Source: a bacterium (GTDB lineage: Bacteria > Desulfobacterota > DSWW01). Taken from it: a DNA stretch of 55,516 nucleotides. This document shows positions 25,783-33,973 of the stretch, one piece after another. Numbering within the stretch: position 1 is the stretch's first letter; each line of letters starts with the position of its first letter. The stretch lies in NCBI GenBank assembly GCA_028277985.1, contig JANQFG010000206.1, positions 1 to 55,516 on the forward strand. The letters are read 5' to 3'. A program made the position numbers and the translations under genes. The notes beneath the pieces are model-generated. The model saw nothing but the letters and a program-made list of their open reading frames with translations. It had not been told where the DNA came from and searched no databases.

Positions 25783-26943
25783 CTAGACGAATGCTGACAT
25801 GCCCAGGACCTCACGAGCGACAACGAGTTTCTGTATTTCGGTGGTTCCATCAGGAATCGTGTACATTCTTGCGTCCCTGAAGTAGCGCTCCACGGGGTAC
25901 TCTTCCGAGAGCCCATAGGCGCCGTGGATTTGCACGGCCTTGGATGTCACGCGCACAGCCGCCTCCGTGGCATACGCCTTTGCAAGAGAACCCTCCTTTC
26001 GGCCCATGCCACCCTGGTCGAGAACGAAGAAAGCCCTGTAAGACAGGAGTCTTGCCGCTTCCGTCTCGGCGATCATGTCGGCAATCATCTCTTGAATGAG
26101 CTGGAACTTGGCGATGGGCTTTCCGAATTGTGTTCTCTCCCGCGCGTACTGGATGGAGGCATCGATCGCGGCCTGGGAAATCCCCACGGCGGCGATCGCC
26201 GCGTTGCACCTGGCGAAGGTGAGTCCCCGAAGCGCCATCTTGAATCCCTTGCCCGGCGCTCGGAGAAGGTTTTCCTTCGGGACACGACAGTCTTCAAAGG
26301 CGAGCTCGGCGGTCGGAAAGGACCGGACGCCCATCTTCTTGATCTCCCGCGCCACGAAGGGGGACTCCTCTCTTTCCACGAGAACCTGACAGATTGCCTC
26401 CGCCCCCTTGGAGGGGTCCAATGTCGCCACAACCGACACACAATCCGCGATCGTCCCGTTCGATATCCACGTCTTGGTCCCGTTGAGCACGTAGTGGTCC
26501 CCGTCGAGCACGGCCCGGGTCTGAACGGTCGACACGTCCGAGCCGACATTCGGCTCCGTTATGGCGGTGCAGGCAATCTTGTCCCCGCTCAGCAATCCAG
26601 GAAGGGTTCGGCCGATCAGATGCTCGTTCCCCGATTCCGAGATCCCATGGCTGGTCGATGAAGTGATTCCCACCATCCCCCCCAGCCCCGCGTACACACC
26701 CCGAAGCTCTTCGTGAAGGATGGCCCAGTCGATGTGACTCAGCCCCATTCCGCCGTGCTCTTCGGGTACGAGCGTGCCCACGTAGCCGAAGGGCTTGAGA
26801 TCTTTGAGAAAGCCGTGGGCCTCCTCTTTTGTCATGGGACCTTTCCGGTCCCATTCGTCCGCCCTGGGCGCGATCTTGTCTTTGAGATACCGGCGGACGG
26901 TTTCCTGAAGCATCTTTTGCTCTTCGGTCAGGTTGAAATCCAT
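25783..26943 (-). CDS. Acyl-CoA dehydrogenase
   Basis: FAD-dependent acyl-CoA dehydrogenase, 386 aa, full length. Three-domain pattern: N-terminal helices (MDFNLTEEQKMLQ), middle beta domain with CTAITEPNVGSDVS and KTWISNG, and C-terminal helices with ERTQFGKPIAKFQLI and QIHGAYGLSEEYPVER. The candidate catalytic base is the Glu in DGTTEIQK near the C-terminus. Start supported by AAGGAGA upstream. It introduces a 2,3-double bond into an acyl-CoA and passes electrons to ETF; no ETF gene is in the window, though a FixC-type quinone reductase locus lies at 36305-37915. Confidence 0.93.
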   Translation of the reverse strand: MDFNLTEEQKMLQETVRRYLKDKIAPRADEWDRKGPMTKEEAHGFLKDLKPFGYVGTLVPEEHGGMGLSHIDWAILHEELRGVYAGLGGMVGITSSTSHGISESGNEHLIGRTLPGLLSGDKIACTAITEPNVGSDVSTVQTRAVLDGDHYVLNGTKTWISNGTIADCVSVVATLDPSKGAEAICQVLVEREESPFVAREIKKMGVRSFPTAELAFEDCRVPKENLLRAPGKGFKMALRGLTFARCNAAIAAVGISQAAIDASIQYARERTQFGKPIAKFQLIQEMIADMIAETEAARLLSYRAFFVLDQGGMGRKEGSLAKAYATEAAVRVTSKAVQIHGAYGLSEEYPVERYFRDARMYTIPDGTTEIQKLVVAREVLGMSAFV

Positions 26944-26956
26944 GGCTTGGTCTCCT

Positions 26957-27769
26957 TTACGCCATCGAGAATCCGCCGTTGACGCTCAAGCACTGCCCGG
27001 TAATGAAGCACGCCTTCGGGGAGGCCAGGAAGGCGACCGCATTCCCCGCGTCCTTGGGGCGGCCGATACGTCCGAGGCCCCTTCCGATCGGATAGGCCTT
27101 CAGCATCTTCCTGAGCAACTCGTCCTCTTCCGGTGTAGCGTCCGGGTTCAGGAAGTCCTTGATTCCCTCGTGGGCGGTCGCCCCCATGGCAATGCAGTTG
27201 ACGTTGATGTTGTGTCGGCCCACCTCCTTTGCCAGGGCCTTGCTGAACGCCAACACGCCGGCCTTCGCACCCGAGTACACGGCCATGTAAGCCTCACCGA
27301 TTCGGCCTGCGTCCGAGATGATGCTGATGATCTTTCCCCCCTTCCTTTCGATCATCGATTCCAGCACCGCGTGCGTGCAATTGAGGCATCCGTAGTAGTT
27401 CAGTTCGATCTGTTCCTTCCAGAAAGGGAGATCCGACTCCACGAAGACCGTTCTTTTCGCTTCTCCGGTTCGCAGGATGATCGGCACTCCCGCGTTGTTC
27501 ACCAGGATATCCACGGGGCCGAGGGTTCGATTGACGGTTTCCACCATCGCCCTGACCTGTGCAAGGTCTTTCACGTCCGCCTGTACACCGCAGGCGCTTC
27601 CGCCGGAGCTCTCGATCTCGTTTGCGACTTTTGCGGCGCGCTCACCGAAGAAGTCATTGACCGCCACCTGGACCCCCTCTTGTGCCAGGATGGTTGCTAT
27701 GCCCCTGCCGACGCCCTGACCGGCCCCGGTCACGAGGGCGACCTTTCCTTTCAGTTCCAAGTCCATCAT
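26957..27769 (-). CDS. SDR family oxidoreductase (BadH-like)
   Basis: Short-chain dehydrogenase/reductase of 270 aa. NAD(P)-binding TGAGQGVGRGIA, NNAG in LVNNAGVP, catalytic Ser in ISDAGRIG, and YSGAK active site. The order ISDAGRIGEAYMAVYSGAKAG and the C-terminal CFITGQCLSVNGGFSMA resemble 2-hydroxycyclohexanecarboxyl-CoA dehydrogenase (BadH) and 3-hydroxyacyl-CoA dehydrogenases of cyclic-acid pathways. AAGGAGG precedes two consecutive ATGs (27769, 27766). It lies 13 bp upstream of the acyl-CoA dehydrogenase in the same operon. Ring substrate is inference. Confidence 0.9.
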   Translation of the reverse strand: MMDLELKGKVALVTGAGQGVGRGIATILAQEGVQVAVNDFFGERAAKVANEIESSGGSACGVQADVKDLAQVRAMVETVNRTLGPVDILVNNAGVPIILRTGEAKRTVFVESDLPFWKEQIELNYYGCLNCTHAVLESMIERKGGKIISIISDAGRIGEAYMAVYSGAKAGVLAFSKALAKEVGRHNINVNCIAMGATAHEGIKDFLNPDATPEEDELLRKMLKAYPIGRGLGRIGRPKDAGNAVAFLASPKACFITGQCLSVNGGFSMA

Positions 27770-27808
27770 GTTCCTCCTTACGGTGTGAGAACTACCTTTG
27801 GGTCCGGG

Positions 27809-28594
27809 TCAACGTCCCTTGAAGACGGGCTTTCTCTTTTCGGCGAACGCCATGAATCCTTCGATTCGATCCTCGGATGTACCCAGCATGGCGGAGATAT
27901 GGGCCTCGTAGTCGAGTGCGGATGTCAGATCGAGTTGCATTCCCGTGTTCACCGCCCGCTTGATGTACTTGACGGACAAGGGCGGATAAGCGGCCAGCTT
28001 CCCTGCGAGCCCCCTGGCCTCCTCCATGAGCGCGTCCACGGGGACGACCCTGTTGACCAGTCCAATGCGATACGCCTCTTCCGCGTCGATGAACTCGCCC
28101 GTCAACAGAATCTCTTTTGCCCTCGTGGCGCCGATCAGACGGGGCAGCCTTTGGGTTCCTCCTGCGGCCGGAATCATCCCGATCTTCACCTCGGGAAGAC
28201 CGAAACGCGCAATGTCCGAGGCAATCCGCAAATCGCACACAAGGGCCAGCTCGCAGCCGCCGCCAACGGCAACACCGCTGATCGCGGCGATCACAGGCTT
28301 TTCGCAGTTCTCGATCTTGCAGTAGAATTCGTGGCTCTTGCGTCGCTCAAAGTAGAACTCGGCCTGGGTCATCTGCATCTTCGAGCGCTCCTTGATGTCC
28401 GCACCCGCGGAGAATGCCTTCTCTCCACCGGTAAGGATGGCTACCTTCACTTCTTCATCCTTCTCGATCCCATCGAACACGTGCCCCAGTTCCTCCTTCA
28501 TCCGCAGGCTGAGCGCATTCAGTTGCTTCGGCCGGTTCAGCACAACGACGGCAATCTCGCCCTCTTTTTCGTAGAGCAGTGTTTCGTAATCCAT
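27809..28594 (-). CDS. Enoyl-CoA hydratase/isomerase family protein
   Basis: Crotonase-fold enzyme, 261 aa. Oxyanion-hole segment FSAGADIKERS, second strand VAVGGGCELALVCD, and both catalytic-type glutamates: one in GLPEVKIGMIPAAGG, the other in AKEILLTGEFI, which favours true hydratase activity over purely hydrolytic or isomerase activity. First gene of the six-gene operon, 40 bp before the SDR gene. AAGGGGG lies before the ATG, and a sigma-54 promoter motif is 48 bp upstream of the ATG. Confidence 0.92.
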   Translation of the reverse strand: MDYETLLYEKEGEIAVVVLNRPKQLNALSLRMKEELGHVFDGIEKDEEVKVAILTGGEKAFSAGADIKERSKMQMTQAEFYFERRKSHEFYCKIENCEKPVIAAISGVAVGGGCELALVCDLRIASDIARFGLPEVKIGMIPAAGGTQRLPRLIGATRAKEILLTGEFIDAEEAYRIGLVNRVVPVDALMEEARGLAGKLAAYPPLSVKYIKRAVNTGMQLDLTSALDYEAHISAMLGTSEDRIEGFMAFAEKRKPVFKGR

Positions 28595-28641
28595 TCGATC
28601 CCCCTTTCGTTGTCTCGCTCCTACTCACTGGCGAGATACGA

Positions 28642-28657
28642 AGCACAAGGTGTGCCA
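28642..28657 (-). promoter_or_regulatory. Sigma-54 (-24/-12) promoter of the acyl-CoA operon
   Basis: On the minus strand TGGCACACCTTGTGCT matches the -24/-12 consensus TGGCACN5TTGCW with invariant GG and GC exactly 10 bp apart. Transcription would start near 28631, giving a ~37-nt leader with AAGGGGG before the hydratase ATG at 28594. A sigma-54 activator gene lies directly upstream. Confidence 0.8.
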
Positions 28658-28681
28658 CGTTGGCCGCCCGCCGGCAAACGG

Positions 28682-28713
28682 TCATAAATATTTGTTTTTA
28701 AATATTATTATTG
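28682..28713. promoter_or_regulatory. AT-rich spacer between sigma-54 promoter and upstream sites (bend/IHF candidate)
   Basis: A 32-bp run almost free of G/C sits between the tandem upstream sites and the -24 element, where IHF or intrinsic curvature usually loops DNA for sigma-54 activation. I see no full IHF consensus. Confidence 0.35.
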
Positions 28714-28755
28714 GATGACAGAGGGCTGCTGCAGTGTGGGGGATGTGTCTATTTG

Positions 28756-28787
28756 TTGTGATATATCGCAATTGTGAAATATCGCAA
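28756..28787. promoter_or_regulatory. Tandem 16-bp upstream activator sites
   Basis: Two abutting near-palindromes: TTGTGATATATCGCAA (28756-28771) and TTGTGAAATATCGCAA (28772-28787), differing at one base. They lie about 100 bp upstream of the -24 element, between the activator stop codon and the operon, the usual place for an enhancer of a sigma-54 activator. Confidence 0.75.
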
Positions 28788-28818
28788 CATTCGATGCGGG
28801 GATCGATCGCTCAGCTCT

Positions 28819-30957
28819 TCAAGCGCCCGGGTTTCGTATTCCGAGCTTCTTCATCCGGGAACGCAGCGTCGACGGGTTGAGCCCAAGGACCTTTGCCGCC
28901 CCTCTCGGTCCGTGCACCACCCAGTCGGTCTGCTCCAGCACTCGAGTGATGTGGGCGCGCTCGACCCCTTCGAGGCTTCCTTTTGACCCGAGAGGAGCAT
29001 CCCTTTCATGGGCGCCTTCCAGCTTCTCTACGAGTTCAAGTTTCGAGCCCCTGGTATTGAGAACGGCCCGTTGAATGACATTCTCCAATTCGCGTACGTT
29101 TCCGGGCCAATGATACGCCTGAAGTTTCTTGAGCTCACTCTCCGGAATCAGCTTGATCTTCTTCTTGAGCTTCTTGCTGTACTTGTCAACAAACCAACTG
29201 ACCAGGAGAGGAACATCTTCCCTGCGTTCTCGAAGGGCCGGAACCCGAATCGGGAATACATTGAGGCGATACCACAGGTCCTTGCGGAAGCGCCCCTCCT
29301 GGACCTCTCTTTCGAGATCCTTGTTGGTGGCAGCGATGATGCGGACGTCTACCCGGATCGTTTTCGAACTGCCCAACCGTTCGAACGTTCCTTCCTGAAG
29401 CACTCGCAACAGCTTGGCCTGGACCTCCAGGGGAAGCTCACCGATCTCATCCAGGAAGACCGTGGTTCCCTTTGCATGCTCGAACCGTCCCGTTCGTTTT
29501 GCGTGCGCACCCGTAAAGGCGCCTTTTTCGTGACCGAACAACTCGCTTTCGATGAGGCTCGCGGGCAACGCACCACAGTCGACCTTGACCAGAGGCCGAT
29601 TCCTTCGTTGGCTCGCCTCATGGGTGGCTCGGGCGACGAGTTCCTTGCCTGTTCCCGTTTCTCCAACCACCAGCACCGTAACGTCCGTTGCTGCGACCGC
29701 CTTGATCTGGGCCAGCGTGCCCAGCAGGGCTTCGCTTTCCCCGATGATATTGTGGAAGTCGTGTTGCACTTCGATTTCTTCTCGAAGATACGTACAGTCC
29801 GCCTCGATCTGCTCTTTCAGCTCCTTGATTTCAGCGAAGGCCTGCTGCAGTCGTTCTTCTCTGTGCTTGCGCGAGTGTGCATTCGCAAAAATCTGGCCCA
29901 GCAGCCTCACCCTCTGAACGAGTTTGTCCGGCCATGCCCGAGAGGCACTCACCGTGCTCATGACGAGGGCCCCGACCACGGCTTCCCCGGTCTCCAAAGG
30001 GACCGAGAGCCCGGACCGGATACCGAATGCCACGAGGTTCTCCCTGTCGATGCCGGCGGGAGGAGGCAGATCGTCTGCTTCTTCGAAGGCCACGCACTCC
30101 GCCCGCAGCCATTTCTTGATGAACCACGGCAAATCCAGGGTGGAGAGACTCTCGAGCGACCGAGCGACCCCTTGGCGTGTCCACGCATGGGACACCGTGG
30201 CCGCCGAACCGTGTCGGCTGAATTGGACCAGACCGCACCAGTCCATCCCGAGAAACTCGCCGATACGGCCAAGCCCTTCCCGTATGCCGCCGTCAACGCT
30301 GCTCGCCGGCAGATGAACGAGCCCTGCAGAGACCTCCGACACCAGCTGTTCGAACCGGGACAGTTCCTCTATCTGCTCCTGGGCACGCTTGCGGAGGATC
30401 GCATTGGCGAACACCTCCCCCACCAGGTTCAGGTCCTTTACAAGCTCGTCCGGCCAGGATCGGTAGGAACGGAAGGTGGTGAACGACAGAGCGCCCATGA
30501 TCGAGCCACTCACCTTCAAGGGAATCGCCAGGAGCGACTTGATTCCTTCCCGGACAACAAACTCCCGGTCTTTGGTCGGCTTCTTGATCTCCTCGTCGGC
30601 ACGAGAAAACCTGACGACCTTTCCCTGGCGAATCCTCTGAAAAGCCCAGGGGAATTGAGCCTCCCCCTTCAATCCTATGTGAGTAGGAATTCCTTCAATC
30701 GCGTAGGCATGCGTGATGGAGGCCTCCGGGTCTTCCTCCTTCAATTCCAGCAAGTGCGCACGATCGATCCCGAGAAATCGGGCAATCAGCTCGAGACCGT
30801 TCTCGATTTCTCCGTCTATTTCGCCCACCGATAAGGAGGCGAACTTGGCCGACAGCTCGAAAAGCAGCGCTTTGAAACGATGCACCTCTTCGAGGGAATC
30901 CTTCAGATCCTGAAGGGTCGTCTCATCTGTTTCGTTTCGCTTCGGTTCTTCTTTCAT
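28819..30957 (-). CDS. Sigma-54-dependent activator with two GAF domains
   Basis: Bacterial enhancer-binding protein, about 712 aa. Two tandem GAF-like sensory domains (each ending in a region like SWPDELVKDLNLVGEVFANAI or SRAWPDKLVQRVRLLGQIFA), a coiled coil with KEQIEADCTYLREEIE, then AAA+: Walker A GETGTGKELVAR, sigma-54 contact loop GAFTGA, Walker B VFLDEIGELP, and C-terminal Fis-type HTH (RGAAKVLGLNPSTLRSRMKK). There is no receiver domain, so a ligand, not phosphorylation, probably controls it. The start is uncertain: ATG at 30957 chosen; GTG at 31038 in frame. It likely acts on the tandem sites and sigma-54 promoter just downstream. Confidence 0.9.
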   Translation of the reverse strand: MKEEPKRNETDETTLQDLKDSLEEVHRFKALLFELSAKFASLSVGEIDGEIENGLELIARFLGIDRAHLLELKEEDPEASITHAYAIEGIPTHIGLKGEAQFPWAFQRIRQGKVVRFSRADEEIKKPTKDREFVVREGIKSLLAIPLKVSGSIMGALSFTTFRSYRSWPDELVKDLNLVGEVFANAILRKRAQEQIEELSRFEQLVSEVSAGLVHLPASSVDGGIREGLGRIGEFLGMDWCGLVQFSRHGSAATVSHAWTRQGVARSLESLSTLDLPWFIKKWLRAECVAFEEADDLPPPAGIDRENLVAFGIRSGLSVPLETGEAVVGALVMSTVSASRAWPDKLVQRVRLLGQIFANAHSRKHREERLQQAFAEIKELKEQIEADCTYLREEIEVQHDFHNIIGESEALLGTLAQIKAVAATDVTVLVVGETGTGKELVARATHEASQRRNRPLVKVDCGALPASLIESELFGHEKGAFTGAHAKRTGRFEHAKGTTVFLDEIGELPLEVQAKLLRVLQEGTFERLGSSKTIRVDVRIIAATNKDLEREVQEGRFRKDLWYRLNVFPIRVPALRERREDVPLLVSWFVDKYSKKLKKKIKLIPESELKKLQAYHWPGNVRELENVIQRAVLNTRGSKLELVEKLEGAHERDAPLGSKGSLEGVERAHITRVLEQTDWVVHGPRGAAKVLGLNPSTLRSRMKKLGIRNPGA

Positions 30958-31207
30958 ATCGAAGAGAAGCTTGCTTCCGGGATTGTCTGCTATGGTGATG
31001 AAAGTAGTACAGGACCGGTTCGATGTCAAAAAATGCACGCACCCCCTGTGCGTGGTGTCTCCAGCAGGTTTGCCCGAGTGGTGGAGCCGACCAGCTCAGA
31101 CAGAAACAGGGCAGGAACTTGTCCTCCAGCGATGACTCTGCCATTCCTCTCTGGACTCCTCATGGAGTTCTCGGTAATCTATCCTTTTGCCGCCCAGGGG
31201 GGTTGAT

Positions 31208-32611
31208 ATGCCCAGCAAGAGGAACAAACTGACATCTCACATGCTGACAGGCGTGGTGCTGGCCGCGATCCTTCTGGGGGCGCTCGGTTGCGAGAAGCTG
31301 CGGGTGCGCGACAGACCGAATATCGTCTACCTCCTGTTGGACACGCTGCGGCCCGATCACCTGGGCTGTTACGGCTACGAAAGGGATACGTCTCCAAGAA
31401 TCGACCGGATGGCGGCCGAAGGAATCCTCTTCACACGCTTCTACTCTGTCTGCCCCTGGACCGATCCGACCATCGTCACCCTCTTTACCGGGCTCTATCC
31501 ACAGGCCGTCCTTCCGCCGGCACTACGAAAAGTCGCCATAGAGCAGAAACTGCCCATGGAGCTCGAAACCCTTGCAGAGATATTGCGAGGCGAAGGATAC
31601 CGGACGGCCGCGATCATGGATCATCCCGGACTCAACCGGAAACGGAATTTTGACCAGGGGTTCGAGGAATACGTGAACCTTCCGAAGAAGCTGGGCTGGC
31701 ATGAATGGGTGGGCACACCACCCGAGACGGTCTTCGAGGAATTCACGGCCGTCGTCGAAAAGATAGAAAAGGGGCCCTTCTTTCTATACGTGCACCTGGT
31801 GTATCCACACCAACCCTACACACCCAAACCACCGTTCGAGGGAATGTTCGGGCCCGGGTTCAGAAAACTGTCCCGCCATGAGAAGCAGGGTGTGATCAAT
31901 TGCTATGATGGCGAAATCCGGATGACGGATGACCTCGTAGGCAAGATGTACGACCTCATGTTGGAAAGGGGCCTGCTGGACAGCACCTGCATCCTCATCA
32001 CCTCCGATCACGGGGAAGGCTTCTGGGAACACGGCCTACGTGAGCACGGGAACTCGCTGTACAACGAACTGCTGGCTGTGCCGCTCGTCATTCGGCCGCC
32101 CAAAGCCATGAACATCCGACCGGGAACGGTCCGTGATCTGCTGAGCAACATCGATCTCTTCCCGACCGTTCTGGAAATAGCCGGGATCGATACCCCTCCT
32201 GCAATCCCTGGGGAGAGCCTCGTTCCATACCTGGAAGGAAAAGGGGCCCCCTCCGATGGACGCATCATCTTCAGCGAGAATCCGCATTCGAATATCCCGC
32301 ATGGACTGGCATGTCAGTCCGAGAAGCAGAAGCTGGTATACGAAGCCTGGAAACCGATCGATGATTTGGCCGTCTTCAGGAAGAACGTCAGCGCGGGATG
32401 GCCACTTCAGCTCTTCTTTGATCTGCAGAAGGATCCCCTGGAGCAACACAACCTTGCCGGCAGGATCCCCGGCATCCAGCTGGATCTTGGAAATGCCCTG
32501 GTCGAACACAAGAGACGAAACGACGAACACCGCAAGACAATCGCCCCTGAGACCGCGCCCCTGGACCCTGCAACGAGGCAGCAACTGAAGTCCCTGGGAT
32601 ACATACAGTGA
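31208..32611 (+). CDS. Sulfatase-like (alkaline phosphatase superfamily) lipoprotein
   Basis: Exported lipoprotein of about 467 aa; signal peptide with lipobox LLGALGC. Metal-binding parts of the superfamily are present: N-terminal LLLDTLRPDHLGCYGY and C-terminal ITSDHGEGFWEHG. At the site where sulfatases carry the C/S-x-P-x-R formylglycine motif it reads TDPTI, so the candidate nucleophile is Thr. Formylglycine cannot form from Thr, so it may be a phosphatase/phosphotransferase or another hydrolase. Ends with the family tail LKSLGYIQ. I chose the ATG at 31208, preceded by GGGGGG; an ATG or GTG further up lacks this. It is the only plus-strand gene in this part. Confidence 0.83.
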   Translation: MPSKRNKLTSHMLTGVVLAAILLGALGCEKLRVRDRPNIVYLLLDTLRPDHLGCYGYERDTSPRIDRMAAEGILFTRFYSVCPWTDPTIVTLFTGLYPQAVLPPALRKVAIEQKLPMELETLAEILRGEGYRTAAIMDHPGLNRKRNFDQGFEEYVNLPKKLGWHEWVGTPPETVFEEFTAVVEKIEKGPFFLYVHLVYPHQPYTPKPPFEGMFGPGFRKLSRHEKQGVINCYDGEIRMTDDLVGKMYDLMLERGLLDSTCILITSDHGEGFWEHGLREHGNSLYNELLAVPLVIRPPKAMNIRPGTVRDLLSNIDLFPTVLEIAGIDTPPAIPGESLVPYLEGKGAPSDGRIIFSENPHSNIPHGLACQSEKQKLVYEAWKPIDDLAVFRKNVSAGWPLQLFFDLQKDPLEQHNLAGRIPGIQLDLGNALVEHKRRNDEHRKTIAPETAPLDPATRQQLKSLGYIQ

Positions 32612-32623
32612 AGCGACTCTCCT

Positions 32624-33307
32624 CTACCAGACGAACGGAACCAGCCTGTACCGAACTCGCTCCGTATAGTCCGTATATCCGGGCAGCGTCTTCTTCAGAG
32701 TCTTCTCTTCGACCCTGATCCGTGCGACCATGAACACAATGGGGAGCAGCAGCACAAGGACGCCTGCACAGCTCTCCAACCACAGCGTGAGGCCCATGAA
32801 GAACAGGAGCATGCCCAGATAGAAGGGGTGCCGAATCCTGCCGTAGAGACCGGTATCGATCAGCACCTGCCCACGCTCGGACTGATCCTTCACAATAGGT
32901 GCGGCAAAAGCATTCTGAAAGAGCGTCGTCCAGATGGCCACATATCCGGCGAGCGACAGGATCACACCGAAGACCGACACCGACACGGGCGGTGACGGCA
33001 TGAGCCGCAGACGAAAGACATCGATGGGAATGAAGGCGAACCACGCCAAGATCGCAAGGATGAAGAACGGCGTGACGACCCGATCCGCAATCGGCTGGCT
33101 CTCTGCAGAGGGCGCCGTGAGTCGAGCCTCCAGACTGGCCGGCGCCAGTCGAGCCAGCGTAACGATCGAGACCGAATTGACTAGGCCGTATACCAAAAGG
33201 AAACAGAGGGCCCGCGGCCAGTCCCAGGTACCGGCCGGGATCAACAGCAGGGCCGCAAACACCATGAGCTGAAACAAACCACCGATCAGACCCCGAAGAA
33301 CGAGCAT
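32624..33307 (-). CDS. ICMT/PEMT-like membrane methyltransferase
   Basis: Integral membrane protein of about 227 aa from the isoprenylcysteine carboxyl methyltransferase / phospholipid methyltransferase group. About five hydrophobic helices; SAM-binding signature GLYGRIRHPFYLGMLL and C-terminal TLPGYTDYTERVRYRLVPFVW. AGGGGA precedes the ATG at 33307, which lies 8 bp after the AlkA stop, so the two genes are coupled. A longer frame to 33382 would overlap AlkA and lacks homology. Substrate unknown. Confidence 0.85.
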   Translation of the reverse strand: MLVLRGLIGGLFQLMVFAALLLIPAGTWDWPRALCFLLVYGLVNSVSIVTLARLAPASLEARLTAPSAESQPIADRVVTPFFILAILAWFAFIPIDVFRLRLMPSPPVSVSVFGVILSLAGYVAIWTTLFQNAFAAPIVKDQSERGQVLIDTGLYGRIRHPFYLGMLLFFMGLTLWLESCAGVLVLLLPIVFMVARIRVEEKTLKKTLPGYTDYTERVRYRLVPFVW

Positions 33308-33315
33308 GGGTTCCC

Positions 33316-33933
33316 CTATTTCCGTTCGCTCAGATAGTGGTGCCAGAAGATTCGTGCGGCAACCGATCGCCACGGCTTCCATTTGAGACTGATTCTTTCC
33401 AATTCTTCAGTTGTCGGCCTGGTGGCCATTCCCTTCAGTTTCTGGACCGCCGATACCAGTGCAAGATCTCCGGTCGGCCAGATATCCGGCAGTCCGAGGG
33501 CCGACAAAAGATATATGTCGGCTGTCCAGGAACCGATGCCCTTGATGCTCATCAATCTCTCTTTTGCCTTCTCCTCGTCGAGGTCCGACAGTCCGGGTAG
33601 ATCAAGACTTCCCGTGACCACCGCGTCCGCCAGGTTCCGGCAATACGAGGCCTTTTGCCGGCTGAAACCCATGGATTTGAGCTCCCCATCGGAGAGCTTC
33701 AAGAGGTTCTCCGGTGTCAGTGACTCGACCCCAGCCAAGAGCTTCTCGTAAACCGCCCTGCCTGATGCAAGCGATACCTGTTGCTCGAGGATGATTTGGA
33801 CCAGCGTCCCGAATCCCTCTTCACGCAACCACAAGGGGGGTGGTCCAAATCTCGAGACAATGCGCTTCAGTTGCCGGTCGCGGCTCCCGAGGTATCTCAG
33901 CGCTCTTGAGAGCGATCTCTTGTTCAGTCGAAT
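33316..33933 (-). CDS. DNA-3-methyladenine glycosylase II (AlkA-type), apparent ATT start
   Basis: Base-excision DNA glycosylase of about 205 aa. Helix-hairpin-helix GIGSWTADIYLLSALG followed by the GPD-type catalytic Asp156 in WPTGDLAL; the N-terminal part has WLREEGFGTLVQIILEQQVS, characteristic of AlkA glycosylases. The first ordinary start codon (TTG at 33834) would cut the conserved segment RIVSRFGPPPLW, which is encoded upstream in the same open frame. The frame opens after a stop at 33948. The only start-like codon with a Shine-Dalgarno is ATT at 33933, with GGAGG (33939-33943) five bases before it. Start therefore provisional. Removes alkylated purines from DNA. Confidence 0.83.
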   Translation of the reverse strand: MRLNKRSLSRALRYLGSRDRQLKRIVSRFGPPPLWLREEGFGTLVQIILEQQVSLASGRAVYEKLLAGVESLTPENLLKLSDGELKSMGFSRQKASYCRNLADAVVTGSLDLPGLSDLDEEKAKERLMSIKGIGSWTADIYLLSALGLPDIWPTGDLALVSAVQKLKGMATRPTTEELERISLKWKPWRSVAARIFWHHYLSERK

Positions 33934-33973
33934 TTCGGCCTCCGATCATCTCGGCCAGGAAGAATAGGGTCTG

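Noticed and set aside
26933..28687. Plus-strand open frame of 584 codons opposite the SDR and hydratase genes
   Set aside because: Antisense to well-conserved enzymes; no homology pattern or ribosome-binding context.
29008..30834. Long plus-strand open frame (608 codons) opposite the sigma-54 activator
   Set aside because: Pure shadow of a gene with clear Walker and GAFTGA motifs; no recognisable protein content.
31187..31207. Upstream in-frame start for the sulfatase-like gene
   Set aside because: Its residues precede a good signal peptide and the GGGGGG Shine-Dalgarno serves the ATG at 31208.
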